A stretch of DNA of 64,000 nt. Source: Arthrobacter sp. UM1. Lineage in GTDB: Bacteria; Actinomycetota; Actinomycetes; Actinomycetales; Micrococcaceae. Under the pieces are notes generated by a model, which ran no database searches, had not been told where the DNA came from, and worked only from the letters and a program-made list of their open reading frames with translations. The position numbers and the translations under genes were made by a program. Shown piece after piece: positions 25,408 to 34,202 of this stretch. The stretch is taken from the NCBI RefSeq assembly GCF_020483305.1, contig NZ_JACWAB010000002.1, forward strand, positions 248,001-312,000. The letters are read 5' to 3'. Each line of letters opens with the position of its first letter. The first letter of the stretch is position 1.

Positions 25408-26701
25408 GCAGACTGGGCAGGGCAGGCGCACTCCGCTGAGCGGCGAGTACACGGAGCGGGACCGCGAGCGGTGGCTGCCCGAGCCGGCCAAGAGCGCGTA
25501 CCGCACGGACTTCGAGCGGGACCGCGCCCGGGTGCTGCACTCCTCGGCGCTGCGCCGCCTCGGCGCCAAGACCCAGGTGCTCGCGCCCGTCACGGACGAT
25601 TTCATCCGCACCCGCCTCACCCACTCCCTCGAGGTGGCGCAGGTGGGCCGCGAGCTCGGCCGTCTGCTCGGCTGCGACCCGGACATCGTGGACGCCGCGT
25701 GCCTCTCCCACGACCTCGGACACCCTCCGTTCGGCCACAACGGGGAGAAGGCGCTCAACGAGGCCGCCTCCCAGATCGGCGGGTTCGAGGGCAACGCGCA
25801 GACCCTCCGCCTGCTCACCCGGCTCGAGCCGAAGGCCCTCTTCCCAGACGGGCGCCCCGCCGGCCTCAACCTGACGCGCGCGAGCCTCGACGCCGCGTGC
25901 AAGTATCCCTGGCGCGCGGAGGAGGCCCCGCTCAAGGCGGACGGCTCCCGCTCGTCCAAGTTCGGCGCCTACGAGGACGATCTCCCCGTCTTCGCGTGGA
26001 TCCGCGAGGGCGCTCCGGAGCGCCGCGCGTGCCTCGAGGCGCAGGTCATGGACCTCTCGGACGACATCTCCTACTCGGTGCACGACGTCGAGGACGCCAT
26101 CGTCGGCCGCCACCTCCAGCTCAAGTGGATGGACCACCGGGACCAGCGCGCCCGTTTCATCGGCTACACGCAGCAGTGGTACCTGCCCGGCGCGCCGGCC
26201 GAGGAGATCGACGCCGCCCTCCGCCGTCTCGAGGCCCTGCCCGGCTGGGTGCGCTCGTCCAGCGGCTCCCGCCAGGACATGGCGCGCCTGAAGAACATGA
26301 CGAGCGGCCTCATCGGGCGCTTCGCCTCCGCCGCGTTCGAGGCCACCCGGCAGTCCTATGACAGTTCGGCGCTCACGCGGTACCGCGGCAGCGTCGTCGT
26401 GCCCGAGGAGACGCGGCTCGAGATCGCGGTCCTCAAGGGGCTTGCGGCCACGTTCGTCATGGAGAGCGACCTCCGCCAGCCGCTCTACGAGCGGCAGCGC
26501 TCCCTCCTCGCGGAGCTCGTGGAGGAGCTCGTGCGCACCGGGGAGCGCCACCTCGATCCGATGTTCGCCGCGGACTTCGCGGAGGCCGACGACGACGCCG
26601 CCCGCCGCCGCGTGGTCATCGACCAGGTCGCTTCGCTCACGGACCGCAGCGCCCTGGCCCTGCACGAGAGCATCCTGGGCGGGGCTCCGACGTTCCTGTA
26701 G
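25400..26701 (+). CDS. dgt: Deoxyguanosinetriphosphate triphosphohydrolase-like protein
   Basis: 433 residues, HD superfamily. It hydrolyses dNTPs to deoxynucleoside and triphosphate. Metal ligands are H75 in LTHSLEV and H104-D105 in LSHDLGHPPFGHNGE; the third element is MDLSDDISYSVHD. The LGAKTQV and RTRLTHS segments are typical of the type 2 subfamily. The GTG start is 8 bp inside dusB. The gene ends 77 bp before dnaG, which has its own promoter. Members of this family balance dNTP pools. Confidence 0.93.
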   Translation: MAEQTGQGRRTPLSGEYTERDRERWLPEPAKSAYRTDFERDRARVLHSSALRRLGAKTQVLAPVTDDFIRTRLTHSLEVAQVGRELGRLLGCDPDIVDAACLSHDLGHPPFGHNGEKALNEAASQIGGFEGNAQTLRLLTRLEPKALFPDGRPAGLNLTRASLDAACKYPWRAEEAPLKADGSRSSKFGAYEDDLPVFAWIREGAPERRACLEAQVMDLSDDISYSVHDVEDAIVGRHLQLKWMDHRDQRARFIGYTQQWYLPGAPAEEIDAALRRLEALPGWVRSSSGSRQDMARLKNMTSGLIGRFASAAFEATRQSYDSSALTRYRGSVVVPEETRLEIAVLKGLAATFVMESDLRQPLYERQRSLLAELVEELVRTGERHLDPMFAADFAEADDDAARRRVVIDQVASLTDRSALALHESILGGAPTFL

Positions 26702-26766
26702 AGGGGTGCCGGAAGGCCTTGTCCACATTCGGCGTTCGCGCCGGGTGGACGGCCTCCACTGGGCGA

Positions 26767-26772
26767 TAGAGT
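26767..26772 (+). promoter_or_regulatory. -10 box TAGAGT for leaderless dnaG
   Basis: TAGAGT followed by 6 nt and then the GTG start at 26779. No Shine-Dalgarno is present. This is identical in hexamer and spacing to the box before the CPBP gene at 6381. Confidence 0.5.
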
Positions 26773-26778
26773 GAATCT

Positions 26779-28641
26779 GTGGCTGGGCTGATCAAACGCG
26801 AGGTGATCGACGCGGTCCGCGACCGCGCGGACATCCGGAGCGTCGTGGAGGGGTACGTGACCCTGCGCTCGTCCGGTGTCGGCTCGTTCAAGGGCCTCTG
26901 CCCCTTCCATGACGAGCGGACGCCCTCCTTCTACATCCGCACGTCCACGAACACGTACCACTGCTTCGGCTGCGGAGAGGGCGGAGACGTCATCTCCTTC
27001 GTCCAGAAGCAGGACCACTCCACGTTCGCGGAGACCGTGGAGAAGCTCGCCGCCATGCTCGGCATCACCGTGGAGTACGAGGACGGAGGGACGGGCGCCA
27101 AGCCGGAGGAGCTGGGCCGGCGCCGTCGCCTCCTGGACGCCCACAAGCTCGCGGAGGAGTGGTTCCGCCGCCAGCTCGGGTCGGAGGAGGCGGCCACGGC
27201 GCGCTCCTTCCTCGCGGAACGCGGCTTCAGCCGAGAGGCGGCCGAGCGCTTCGGCTGCGGCTACGCTCCGAAGGGCTGGGACGGGCTCCTCAAGCACCTG
27301 ACCTCCAAGGGCTACACGCGAGAGGAGCTTCTCGAAGGCGGCCTTCTCAGCCAGGGCCAGCGCGGCTCCTATGACCGCTTCCGGGGGCGCCTCATCTGGC
27401 CCATCCGGGACCTGACGGGCGCCACGATCGGCTTCGGGGCCCGCAAGCTCTTCGAGGACGACCAAGGCCCCAAGTACCTCAACACCCCGGAGACGCCGCT
27501 CTACAAGAAGTCGCAGGTGCTCTACGGGATCGACCTGGCCAAGAAGGCCATCGCCCAGCAGCGGCAGATCGTCGTCGTCGAGGGCTACACGGACGTCATG
27601 GCGGCGCAGCTCGCCGGCGTGGACACGGCCGTGGCCACCTGCGGCACGGCGTTCGGCGCGGACCACATCAAGATCGCGCGGCGGCTTCTGCGGGATGACG
27701 GCACGGGCGGCTCCGTGGTGTTCACGTTCGACGGGGACGCGGCGGGCCAGAAGGCCGCCCTGAGGGCGTTCGAGGAGGACCAGAAGTTCGTGGCCCAGAC
27801 GTACGTGGTCGTGGAGCCGAACGGCCTGGACCCCTGCGACGTCCGCCTCAAGCACGGGGACGAGGCCGTGCGGAAGCTGCTTGAGAGCAAGCGGCCGCTC
27901 TTCGAGTTCGCCATCCGCTCCACGATCAAGGGCTTTGACGTCAGCACGGCCGAAGGCCGCGTGGGGGCCCTGCGGCAGGCCGCGGAGATCGTCGCGGGCA
28001 TCAGGGACGCCACCCTGCGCCCCGAGTACTCGCGCCAGCTCTCGCAGTGGCTCGGGATGGACCTGGGCTCCGTGGAGCAGGCGGTGGCCCGAGCCGGCCG
28101 CTCGGGCGGACCCGCATCGCAGCCCTCCCGGGAGAGCCGAGACCGGGGGAGCGGCGAGCAGGCCCCGCCCGTGCGGCTGGACCTCCGGGATCCCGTGGTC
28201 CGCCTGGAGAGGGACGTCATGGTGGTGGCCCTGCAGATGCCCCAGCTGCTGGACCGCACCCGCTGGGCGCCGTTCACTCGGCTGCGCCTCTACACGCCGG
28301 CGCTCGCGGCCGTGCACACCGGCATTCTGGCGGCGGCCCGCAATCAGACGCCCTTGCCCCGCTGGGTGGCCGGCGTGGCGGAGCACGTCTCCCGCGAGCT
28401 GCTGCCGCTGGTCTACGAGCTCTCGGCCGTGCCCATCCCGGCCCGGGATGACGAGGGGGCGCTGCGCTACGGCTCCGAGGTGCTCGCCCGGATCTCGGAG
28501 ATGAACATCACCCGCCGCAAAGCGGACCTCGTCAGCGAGCTCTCGCGCCTGGACCCGGAATCCGAGCACGAGCGCTCCAGCCAGATCTCCCGCGAGCTCA
28601 TCGACCTGGAGCAGCAGCGCCGGGCTCTGCGGCGGGACTGA
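26779..28641 (+). CDS. dnaG: DNA primase
   Basis: 620 residues. It makes RNA primers for DNA replication. The N-terminal zinc ribbon is C41-P-F-H44 with C62-F-G-C65. The catalytic core follows, with the TOPRIM motif VVVEGYTDVMAAQ near 265 and the metal-binding TFDGDAAGQKA near 316. A C-terminal helical domain that should contact DnaB covers about 480-620, after a Ser/Arg/Gly-rich linker. The GTG start fits a leaderless mRNA. The last 44 bp overlap the convergent dctA-like gene. Confidence 0.97.
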   Translation: MAGLIKREVIDAVRDRADIRSVVEGYVTLRSSGVGSFKGLCPFHDERTPSFYIRTSTNTYHCFGCGEGGDVISFVQKQDHSTFAETVEKLAAMLGITVEYEDGGTGAKPEELGRRRRLLDAHKLAEEWFRRQLGSEEAATARSFLAERGFSREAAERFGCGYAPKGWDGLLKHLTSKGYTREELLEGGLLSQGQRGSYDRFRGRLIWPIRDLTGATIGFGARKLFEDDQGPKYLNTPETPLYKKSQVLYGIDLAKKAIAQQRQIVVVEGYTDVMAAQLAGVDTAVATCGTAFGADHIKIARRLLRDDGTGGSVVFTFDGDAAGQKAALRAFEEDQKFVAQTYVVVEPNGLDPCDVRLKHGDEAVRKLLESKRPLFEFAIRSTIKGFDVSTAEGRVGALRQAAEIVAGIRDATLRPEYSRQLSQWLGMDLGSVEQAVARAGRSGGPASQPSRESRDRGSGEQAPPVRLDLRDPVVRLERDVMVVALQMPQLLDRTRWAPFTRLRLYTPALAAVHTGILAAARNQTPLPRWVAGVAEHVSRELLPLVYELSAVPIPARDDEGALRYGSEVLARISEMNITRRKADLVSELSRLDPESEHERSSQISRELIDLEQQRRALRRD

Positions 28642-30010
28642 CCGCGGCGTCGCCGTTCGTTGCCATGGGGCTGACCGGGAAGCCGATCCCGCCGTGGACG
28701 TCTCCGTCCAGGCTCGACTGGTCGAACGGGATCCGCCCGCTGAGCACGTCCTCGACCCGTCCGAAGTCCACGGTGCGGGTCCACCGGCCGACCACGAGCG
28801 TGGCCACGGCGTTGCCCGCGAAGTTCGTGAGGGCGCGCGCCTCGGACATGAAGCGGTCGATGCCCACGATGATGCCCACGCCGGAGACGAGCTGCGGCGC
28901 GTGGGACTGGAGGCCGGCCGCGAGCGTGGCGAGGCCTGCGCCGGTCACGCCCGCCGCGCCCTTCGAGGCGATGATCATGAAGACGATGAGCCCGAGCTGC
29001 TGGCCGAGGTCCATCGGCTGCCCCAGCGCGTTCGCCACGAAGATAGAGGCCATCGTCAGGTAGATCGCCGTGCCGTCGAGGTTGAAGGAGTAGCCCGTCG
29101 GCACCACGACGCCCACGGTGGACTTGTCCACGCCGAGGTGCTGCATCTTGGCCATGAGGTTCGGCAGGGCGGACTCAGACGAGGACGTGGCGACGATGAG
29201 CAGGAACTCCCGGCCCAGGAACTTGAGCAGGCGGAAGACGCTGACGCCCGTCACGGCCTTGAGCACCAGTCCGAGCACCACGACCACGAACAGGATGCAC
29301 GTGATGTAGAAGCCCACCATGAGAGTGAGCAGGGACAGGACGGCCTTGAGCCCCGTGCTCGCGACGACGCCGGCCATCGCGCCGAACGCGCCGATCGGAG
29401 CCAGCCACAGGATCATCGTGAGGATCTTGAAGACGGCCTTCTGGAGCACGGCGATCGCGTCGAGCGCCGGCTGGCCCTTCTGCCCCATCTGCTGGAGGGC
29501 GAAGCCGACGAGCAGCGCCACGAGCAGCGTCTGGAGGACCTTGCCCTCCGTCAGCGCGGAGAAGAGGCTCGTCGGGATGAGCGAGGAGAAGAAGTCCCAG
29601 CCGCCGCCGGCGTGCTCCGCCTGAGAGGCGTACTTGTCCACCGCTCCCGCGGGCGCGTGCAGTCCCGTTCCCGGGTGGATGAGATTGCCGACGACGACGC
29701 CGATGCCGAGGGCGAACGTCGACATGACGAGGAAGTACGTCAGCGCGATGCCGCCCGCCTTGCCCACCGTCGAGGCGCTGCGCAGAGAGCCGATGCCGAG
29801 GACGATGGTGCAGAAGATGACCGGGCTGATCATCATCTTGATGAGGTCCACGAAGAGGTCGCCGAGGTGCTTGAGCTCCTTGCCGAGGGGCGGGAAGAAG
29901 AAGCCGACGGCGATGCCCGCGAGGACGCCGATGATGACGCCGATGTAGAGCCAGTGGGTGCGGTCCTTGCGGGCCTTTGGCGGGGCAGGGGCAAGGGGAG
30001 TGGCACTCAC
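28598..30010 (-). CDS. Dicarboxylate/amino-acid:cation symporter (DctA/GltP family)
   Basis: 470 residues, DAACS family. Helices 1-6 begin WLYIGVIIGVLAGIAVG; the core motifs are KMMISPVIFCTIVLGI, the serine-rich loop TSSSESALP, VVPTGYSFNLDGTAIY, and the end motif SVGIIVGIDRFMSEARALTNFAGN. These give uptake of C4-dicarboxylates or glutamate/aspartate with protons or sodium; the sequence alone does not settle which. DctA-like features favour dicarboxylates. A GTG start has GAGGA upstream. The final 44 bp overlap the end of dnaG on the other strand. Confidence 0.92.
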   Translation of the reverse strand: MSATPLAPAPPKARKDRTHWLYIGVIIGVLAGIAVGFFFPPLGKELKHLGDLFVDLIKMMISPVIFCTIVLGIGSLRSASTVGKAGGIALTYFLVMSTFALGIGVVVGNLIHPGTGLHAPAGAVDKYASQAEHAGGGWDFFSSLIPTSLFSALTEGKVLQTLLVALLVGFALQQMGQKGQPALDAIAVLQKAVFKILTMILWLAPIGAFGAMAGVVASTGLKAVLSLLTLMVGFYITCILFVVVVLGLVLKAVTGVSVFRLLKFLGREFLLIVATSSSESALPNLMAKMQHLGVDKSTVGVVVPTGYSFNLDGTAIYLTMASIFVANALGQPMDLGQQLGLIVFMIIASKGAAGVTGAGLATLAAGLQSHAPQLVSGVGIIVGIDRFMSEARALTNFAGNAVATLVVGRWTRTVDFGRVEDVLSGRIPFDQSSLDGDVHGGIGFPVSPMATNGDAAVSPAAEPGAAAPGR

Positions 30011-30145
30011 GGCGATCGCATCCTCGAGATCAGAGTCAGGGCAGAGGTGTGACGGCGGTCAAGTGACGCCGACCTCACCAAGGTACACGAGGGAGTCCGG
30101 CAGACGTGCACTGGGGGCAGGGCGGCCCCGCCTCCGCCAACGAGA

Positions 30146-30180
30146 AGAGGCCCCGCGATCTCTTCGATCGCGAGGCCTCT
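30146..30180 (-). terminator. Intrinsic terminator of tRNA-Asn
   Basis: On the minus strand, a 15-bp stem (30166-30180 with 30146-30160, one G-U pair) with a 5-nt loop is followed by TCTTCTCGTT. It begins 6 nt after the tRNA 3' end. Confidence 0.8.
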
Positions 30181-30186
30181 CAAGAG

Positions 30187-30259
30187 CTCCCCCGACTGGA
30201 CTCGAACCAGTAACCCTTCGATTAACAGTCGAATGCTCTGCCAATTGAGCTACGGGGGA
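30187..30259 (-). tRNA. tRNA-Asn (GTT)
   Basis: 73 nt on the minus strand. Acceptor TCCCCCG/CGGGGGA with discriminator G, D-arm TAGCTCAATTGGCAGAGCA, anticodon stem TTCGA/TCGAA with loop CTGTTAA (anticodon GTT), and T-arm TTACTGGTTCGAGTCCAGT. The 3' CCA is not encoded. A terminator hairpin follows. Confidence 0.97.
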
Positions 30260-30457
30260 AAGCAACGGATAAGACTCTACACGAGGCGCTCGCGCTGTCC
30301 AAATCGGCGACGCCCCCGATGGCGGCCCTCGGCAGGCGCCGGCTCGGCGGCCCCGCGGCCTCTCCGAGACAAAACAAAGGTGCCCGTGACAAAATCGTCC
30401 GGTTGCCGACGTCACAGTGTCGGGCAGCACCGCGTAGAGAACGACCCGAGGACGAGC

Positions 30458-31876
30458 GTGAACCAGCAGGACATCCACCCGGACGCCAAGCAGCACCGGG
30501 GCAGAATCATCGCCGTGACCGTCTCCGCAGCTCTGGGAGGGCTGCTCTTCGGCTTCGACACCGCCGTGATCAACGGCGCCGTCGACGCCATCAAGGGCGA
30601 GTTCGGAGTAGGGGAGGGGGAGCTCGGGTTCACCGTGGCCATCACCCTCATCGGCTGCGCTCTCGGCGCCTGGTTCACCGGGTCCCTCGCCGACCGCTTC
30701 GGCCGTCGCAAGGTCATGGCCGTGGCGGCCCTGCTCTTCGTCGTCCAGTCGGTGGGCTCCGGTCTCGCCTTCGCGGCCTACGACCTCATGCTCTGGCGTC
30801 TCATCGGCGGCCTCGCCATCGGCGCCGCCTCCGTCATCGCCCCGGCCTACATCTCGGAGATCGCGCCTGCGAAGTACCGCGGCGCCCTCGCCTCCCTCCA
30901 GCAGCTTGCCATCACGGTCGGCATCTTCCTCTCCCTCCTCAACGACGCCGGCCTGGCCAAGCTCGCCGGCGGCGCGGCGGGGGAGCTGTGGCTCGGCATG
31001 CCGGCCTGGCGCTGGATGCTCCTCGTCGGCGTGGTCCCGGCGCTCGTCTACGGCATCCTCTCGTGGGGCATCCCCGAGTCGCCCCAGTTCCTCGTGGGCC
31101 GCCGCCGCGACGACGAGGCCGCCCACGTCCTGCGCACCGTCACCGGCATCCGCGACACGGACAAGAAGATCGAGGACATCCGCCGCACCATCGTCATGGA
31201 GCGCCGCCACACGCTCGGCGACCTCAAGGGCAGCGCGCTCGGCCTCAACCCCCTTCTCTGGGTGGGCCTCGGCATGGCGGCCCTGCAGCAGTTCGTCGGC
31301 ATCAACGCGATCTTCTACTACTCCACGACCCTCTGGAAGTCGGTCGGCTTCTCCGAGCAGGACTCCTTCGTCACCTCCGTCATCACGGCGGTCATCAACG
31401 TCCTCATGACGTTCGTCGCCATCGGCCTCGTGGACAAGGTGGGCCGCCGCCTGCTCCTGCTCATCGGCTCGGTCGGGATGTTCGTCGGCCTCGTCATGGC
31501 CTCCGTCTCCTTCGCGCATGCGACGACGGCGGGCGGCGAGCTCAGCCTCCCCGCTCCCTACGGCCCCATCGCCCTTGTCGGTGCCAACCTGTTCGTCATC
31601 TTCTTCGCCTCCACGTGGGGCCCGGTCATGTGGGTGGCCCTCGGCGAGATCTTCCCGAACCGCATCCGCACCCGCGCCCTCGGCGTCTCCACGAGCGCGA
31701 ACTGGGTGGCCAACTTCCTCGTGACTCTGCTCGTCCCGGTCATCACGGCCAGCCTGGGCACGAGCTTCCTCTATGGGATGTTCGCCTTCTTCGCCGCCGT
31801 CTCCTTCGTCTTCGTCCTCCGCTTCTTCCCCGAGTTCTCGGGCCGGGAGCTGGAAGATCACGGGGCTGACGCTTAG
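30458..31876 (+). CDS. Sugar-porter MFS transporter
   Basis: 472 residues, 12 membrane segments, sugar porter family of the MFS. Family motifs: LLFGFDTAVINGA in helix 1, DRFGRRKVM between helices 2 and 3, GGLAIGAASVIAPAYISEIAPAK interrupted by R at the fourth helix, PESPQFLV after helix 6, QQFVGINAIFYYS in helix 7, DKVGRRLLL, and EIFPNRIRTRA. It probably imports a monosaccharide with protons; the sugar is not identifiable. The GTG start at 30458 has GAGGA upstream. A near-palindrome, GCCGAC-N8-GTCGGGC, lies about 45 nt before the start and could be an operator. No sugar kinase is adjacent. Confidence 0.9.
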   Translation: MNQQDIHPDAKQHRGRIIAVTVSAALGGLLFGFDTAVINGAVDAIKGEFGVGEGELGFTVAITLIGCALGAWFTGSLADRFGRRKVMAVAALLFVVQSVGSGLAFAAYDLMLWRLIGGLAIGAASVIAPAYISEIAPAKYRGALASLQQLAITVGIFLSLLNDAGLAKLAGGAAGELWLGMPAWRWMLLVGVVPALVYGILSWGIPESPQFLVGRRRDDEAAHVLRTVTGIRDTDKKIEDIRRTIVMERRHTLGDLKGSALGLNPLLWVGLGMAALQQFVGINAIFYYSTTLWKSVGFSEQDSFVTSVITAVINVLMTFVAIGLVDKVGRRLLLLIGSVGMFVGLVMASVSFAHATTAGGELSLPAPYGPIALVGANLFVIFFASTWGPVMWVALGEIFPNRIRTRALGVSTSANWVANFLVTLLVPVITASLGTSFLYGMFAFFAAVSFVFVLRFFPEFSGRELEDHGADA

Positions 31877-32023
31877 GCTGAGGGCAGAGGCGCGCCCGTG
31901 CGGCGCACCTGGGACAAATACATGATGGAATAGTCAGGTGCCTCTATCGCTGTGATCAGGATTTCCTGAAATCGGCACCGGGAGGCTTATCCCCCGCTTA
32001 TGTGAATCTACGAAAGGCTAGCG

Positions 32024-33070
32024 ATGACTACGGCGACCAGAAATGCCGAGTCTGGCTCTCACGCTGCGTCGAGCTCGCGCCGGTCCGCCCTTGATCTCGG
32101 GAAGACCCTGCTCAAGCTCGCTCCGCGCCAGATCCAGGATGAGGTCCAGATTGCCCTCCTCGAGCTGAAGAAGAAGGGCATCGGCGTCGGCGTCGCTGCC
32201 GGTCTCTTCGGTGCTGCCCTCGTGTTCGTGACGTTCATGGTCACGTCCCTCATCGTCGCGATGATCGCCGGCATCGCGGGCGTCGGCCACATGGCCATCG
32301 TCGCGCTCTTCGTCGCCCTCGGCTTCCTCGTCATCGCGGCGATCCTCGCGCTGATCGGCCTCGGCCGCCTCAAGAAGAGCCTTCCCCTCAAGCCGAACCG
32401 CGCCATCCACGGCCTGCGCCACGATCTCGGCGTGCTCAAGGACGGCCGCCGCTTCGACGAGCGCTCGCTCCTCGACACGCGCACCAAGGAGCAGCGCGAG
32501 GCGGACGCCAAGCGCGCCGCCGAGGAGAAGCAGGCCAAGGCCCGCCAGGAGAAGATCGACAAGGGCATCGACCCGGACGCCAAGCCGCTCACCCTCGAGC
32601 AGCTCATCAGCATCACCTCGCAGCGCCGTGCGAACCTCGCCGAGACTCGCGACGACTTCGTCGAGGACGTCCCCGGCCTCAAGAAGGCCGTCGACGGCGA
32701 TGGCGCCTCCGGTCGAGGCACGTCCGCTCCGCGCCGCGGCGCGCAGGGCGGCCCGTCCAAGGCGGACGAGCTCCGCGCCACCGCGAGCCGGAAGCTGGAG
32801 ACGGCCAAGGTCGTCGCCGCCTCCCGCTTCGAGCAGGCCAAGGCCGTGGCCGAGGAGAAGCGCCAGGCGTTCGCCGAGCGCAAGCCGGCGTCCGCCGTCG
32901 GCGTCCACGGCGAGACCGGCCGCGCCGGCTCCCCGGAGCGCGCGGGCGCTGTCGAGGGCGGCTCGATGGCCGATCGCCTCAAGGAGCGCAAGGGCGCCGT
33001 CGCCACCGCAGGCGCGTCGCTGAGCGCGTTCGCGATCCTCGCGAACAAGCTCTCCAACCGCTCCAAGTAG
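32024..33070 (+). CDS. Holin-X/DUF3618-like membrane protein
   Basis: 348 residues. The N-terminal part (about 1-130) fits the actinobacterial Holin-X (phage holin superfamily III, YqjE-like) pattern: an amphipathic QDEVQIALLELKKKG stretch, then two long hydrophobic segments (about 52-85 and 92-115). Despite the name, such proteins are chromosomal and not lytic. The middle is Lys/Glu/Ala-rich coiled coil (about 148-190). A RRANLAETRDDFVEDVPG segment (about 204-222) resembles DUF3618. The C-terminus has further Ala/Lys-rich helices. The ATG has GAAAGG upstream. Function is unknown; a membrane-stress or envelope role is only a guess. A strong terminator follows. Confidence 0.7.
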   Translation: MTTATRNAESGSHAASSSRRSALDLGKTLLKLAPRQIQDEVQIALLELKKKGIGVGVAAGLFGAALVFVTFMVTSLIVAMIAGIAGVGHMAIVALFVALGFLVIAAILALIGLGRLKKSLPLKPNRAIHGLRHDLGVLKDGRRFDERSLLDTRTKEQREADAKRAAEEKQAKARQEKIDKGIDPDAKPLTLEQLISITSQRRANLAETRDDFVEDVPGLKKAVDGDGASGRGTSAPRRGAQGGPSKADELRATASRKLETAKVVAASRFEQAKAVAEEKRQAFAERKPASAVGVHGETGRAGSPERAGAVEGGSMADRLKERKGAVATAGASLSAFAILANKLSNRSK

Positions 33071-33101
33071 CACCCGGCGCCGCACGGCGCTGACGTCCCC
33101 G

Positions 33102-33141
33102 GAAGGAGGGCGGCCCGACGACGGTCGGGCCGCCCTCCTTC
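33102..33141 (+). terminator. Strong hairpin terminator
   Basis: An 18-bp perfect stem (33102-33119 with 33124-33141) with a GACG loop, 31 nt past the holin-like gene, followed by the pyrimidine-rich TCTGTCTCC. Confidence 0.9.
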
Positions 33142-33214
33142 TCTGTCTCCGTCTTCTGTGCGCCCGGATTCTGTGCGTCACGGCGATGTCAGGAGTTCTC
33201 CAGACAGCCCGGCC

Positions 33215-33220
33215 TAGAAT
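33215..33220 (+). promoter_or_regulatory. -10 box TAGAAT upstream of the DMT transporter
   Basis: TAGAAT lies 38 nt before the GTG at 33259. It follows the strong terminator, so a new promoter is needed here. The implied leader is about 30 nt and contains GGAAACGG as a weak ribosome site. Confidence 0.4.
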
Positions 33221-33258
33221 GAGAACTGCTCTCTTTTCCCCGTCGGAAACGGTCTCAC

Positions 33259-34188
33259 GTGAACACAGCCCTCGCGATCAGCTTCGCGCTCGCGTCCGCC
33301 GTGTGCCTTGCCTGGGGAGCGGAGCGGCAAGGAGGCGCCGTACGCCGGGACCACGGCCAGGAAGGCCTCGGAGCGCGCGGCATGCTCGCTCTGCTGCGTC
33401 ACCCGCGGTGGCTCTTCGGACTGGTGCTCATGGGGCTCGGCACGGTGCTCAACGTCGTCGCTCTGGCCTTGGCGCCCATCACGGTCGTCCAGCCGATCGG
33501 AGCGCTCGCCCTCGTCATCACCACCCTGCTCGGCGCGAGCGCCAGCAGGACCCGGATCTCGCGGAGGCTCGGCCTCTCCGTCCTCGCGTGCCTCGTCGGC
33601 AGCTTCGGATTCGTGCTCCTGGGCGTGAAGGTCCGCAATGACGCTGTGGCGGTCACCGAAGGCCAGACGCGGGTCGTCATGATCCTGACCGCCGCCGCCA
33701 TCGTGGGCCTCGGGGCCGTGTCGGCGGCGCTGCGCCGCCGCATTCCCGCCTTCGGCTATGTCATCGGAGCGGGCGTTCTCTACGGACTCGTGGCGGTCCA
33801 GGTGAAGCTCATCGCCTCGAGCCTGATGCTCCTTCCGCATCGCAGCGCCCAGTCGATCTGGGAGTGGGCGCTCAACGAGGTGCCGTGGCTCGTGGTGCTC
33901 GGCGTCGTCGCCGCCGCCGTGCTGGGCGGCTGGTTCGTTCAGCAGGCGTACTCCTCAGGGCCGCCGGACCTCGTCATCGCGGGGCTGACGGTCATCGACC
34001 CGTTCGTGGGAGTCGCCGTGGGCATCGCCGTGCTCAACGAGCTCAAGCCGGGCTTTCCGCCGCTCATCGGCGTGGCCATGGGCCTCTCCGCGGCGCTTGC
34101 TATGGTGGGAGTCTTGGCGCTGGCGCGTTTCCATCCCGATGCCCAGAGGTCCCCCGCCGGAGATCCTGAACTCCTCAAGCAACCGTGA
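33259..34188 (+). CDS. DMT-superfamily transporter (NIPA/EamA-like)
   Basis: 309 residues with nine or ten hydrophobic segments. The VLNVVALALAPITVVQPIGALALVIT stretch, here spanning helices 3-4, and the SSGPPDLVIAGLTVIDPFVGV loop near the end resemble NIPA-type magnesium-transporter-like and EamA proteins. Substrate is unknown. It is directly upstream of a glycosyltransferase, and its stop codon overlaps an alternative GTG start of that gene. A role in lipid-linked precursor movement is conceivable from the pairing but is inference only. The GTG start has only a weak ribosome site. Confidence 0.75.
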   Translation: MNTALAISFALASAVCLAWGAERQGGAVRRDHGQEGLGARGMLALLRHPRWLFGLVLMGLGTVLNVVALALAPITVVQPIGALALVITTLLGASASRTRISRRLGLSVLACLVGSFGFVLLGVKVRNDAVAVTEGQTRVVMILTAAAIVGLGAVSAALRRRIPAFGYVIGAGVLYGLVAVQVKLIASSLMLLPHRSAQSIWEWALNEVPWLVVLGVVAAAVLGGWFVQQAYSSGPPDLVIAGLTVIDPFVGVAVGIAVLNELKPGFPPLIGVAMGLSAALAMVGVLALARFHPDAQRSPAGDPELLKQP

Positions 34189-34202
34189 TTGAAGGACACC
34201 AC

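Noticed and set aside
32024-33070. Prophage lysis gene
   Set aside because: The Holin-X similarity concerns a chromosomal actinobacterial family, and no phage gene is nearby.
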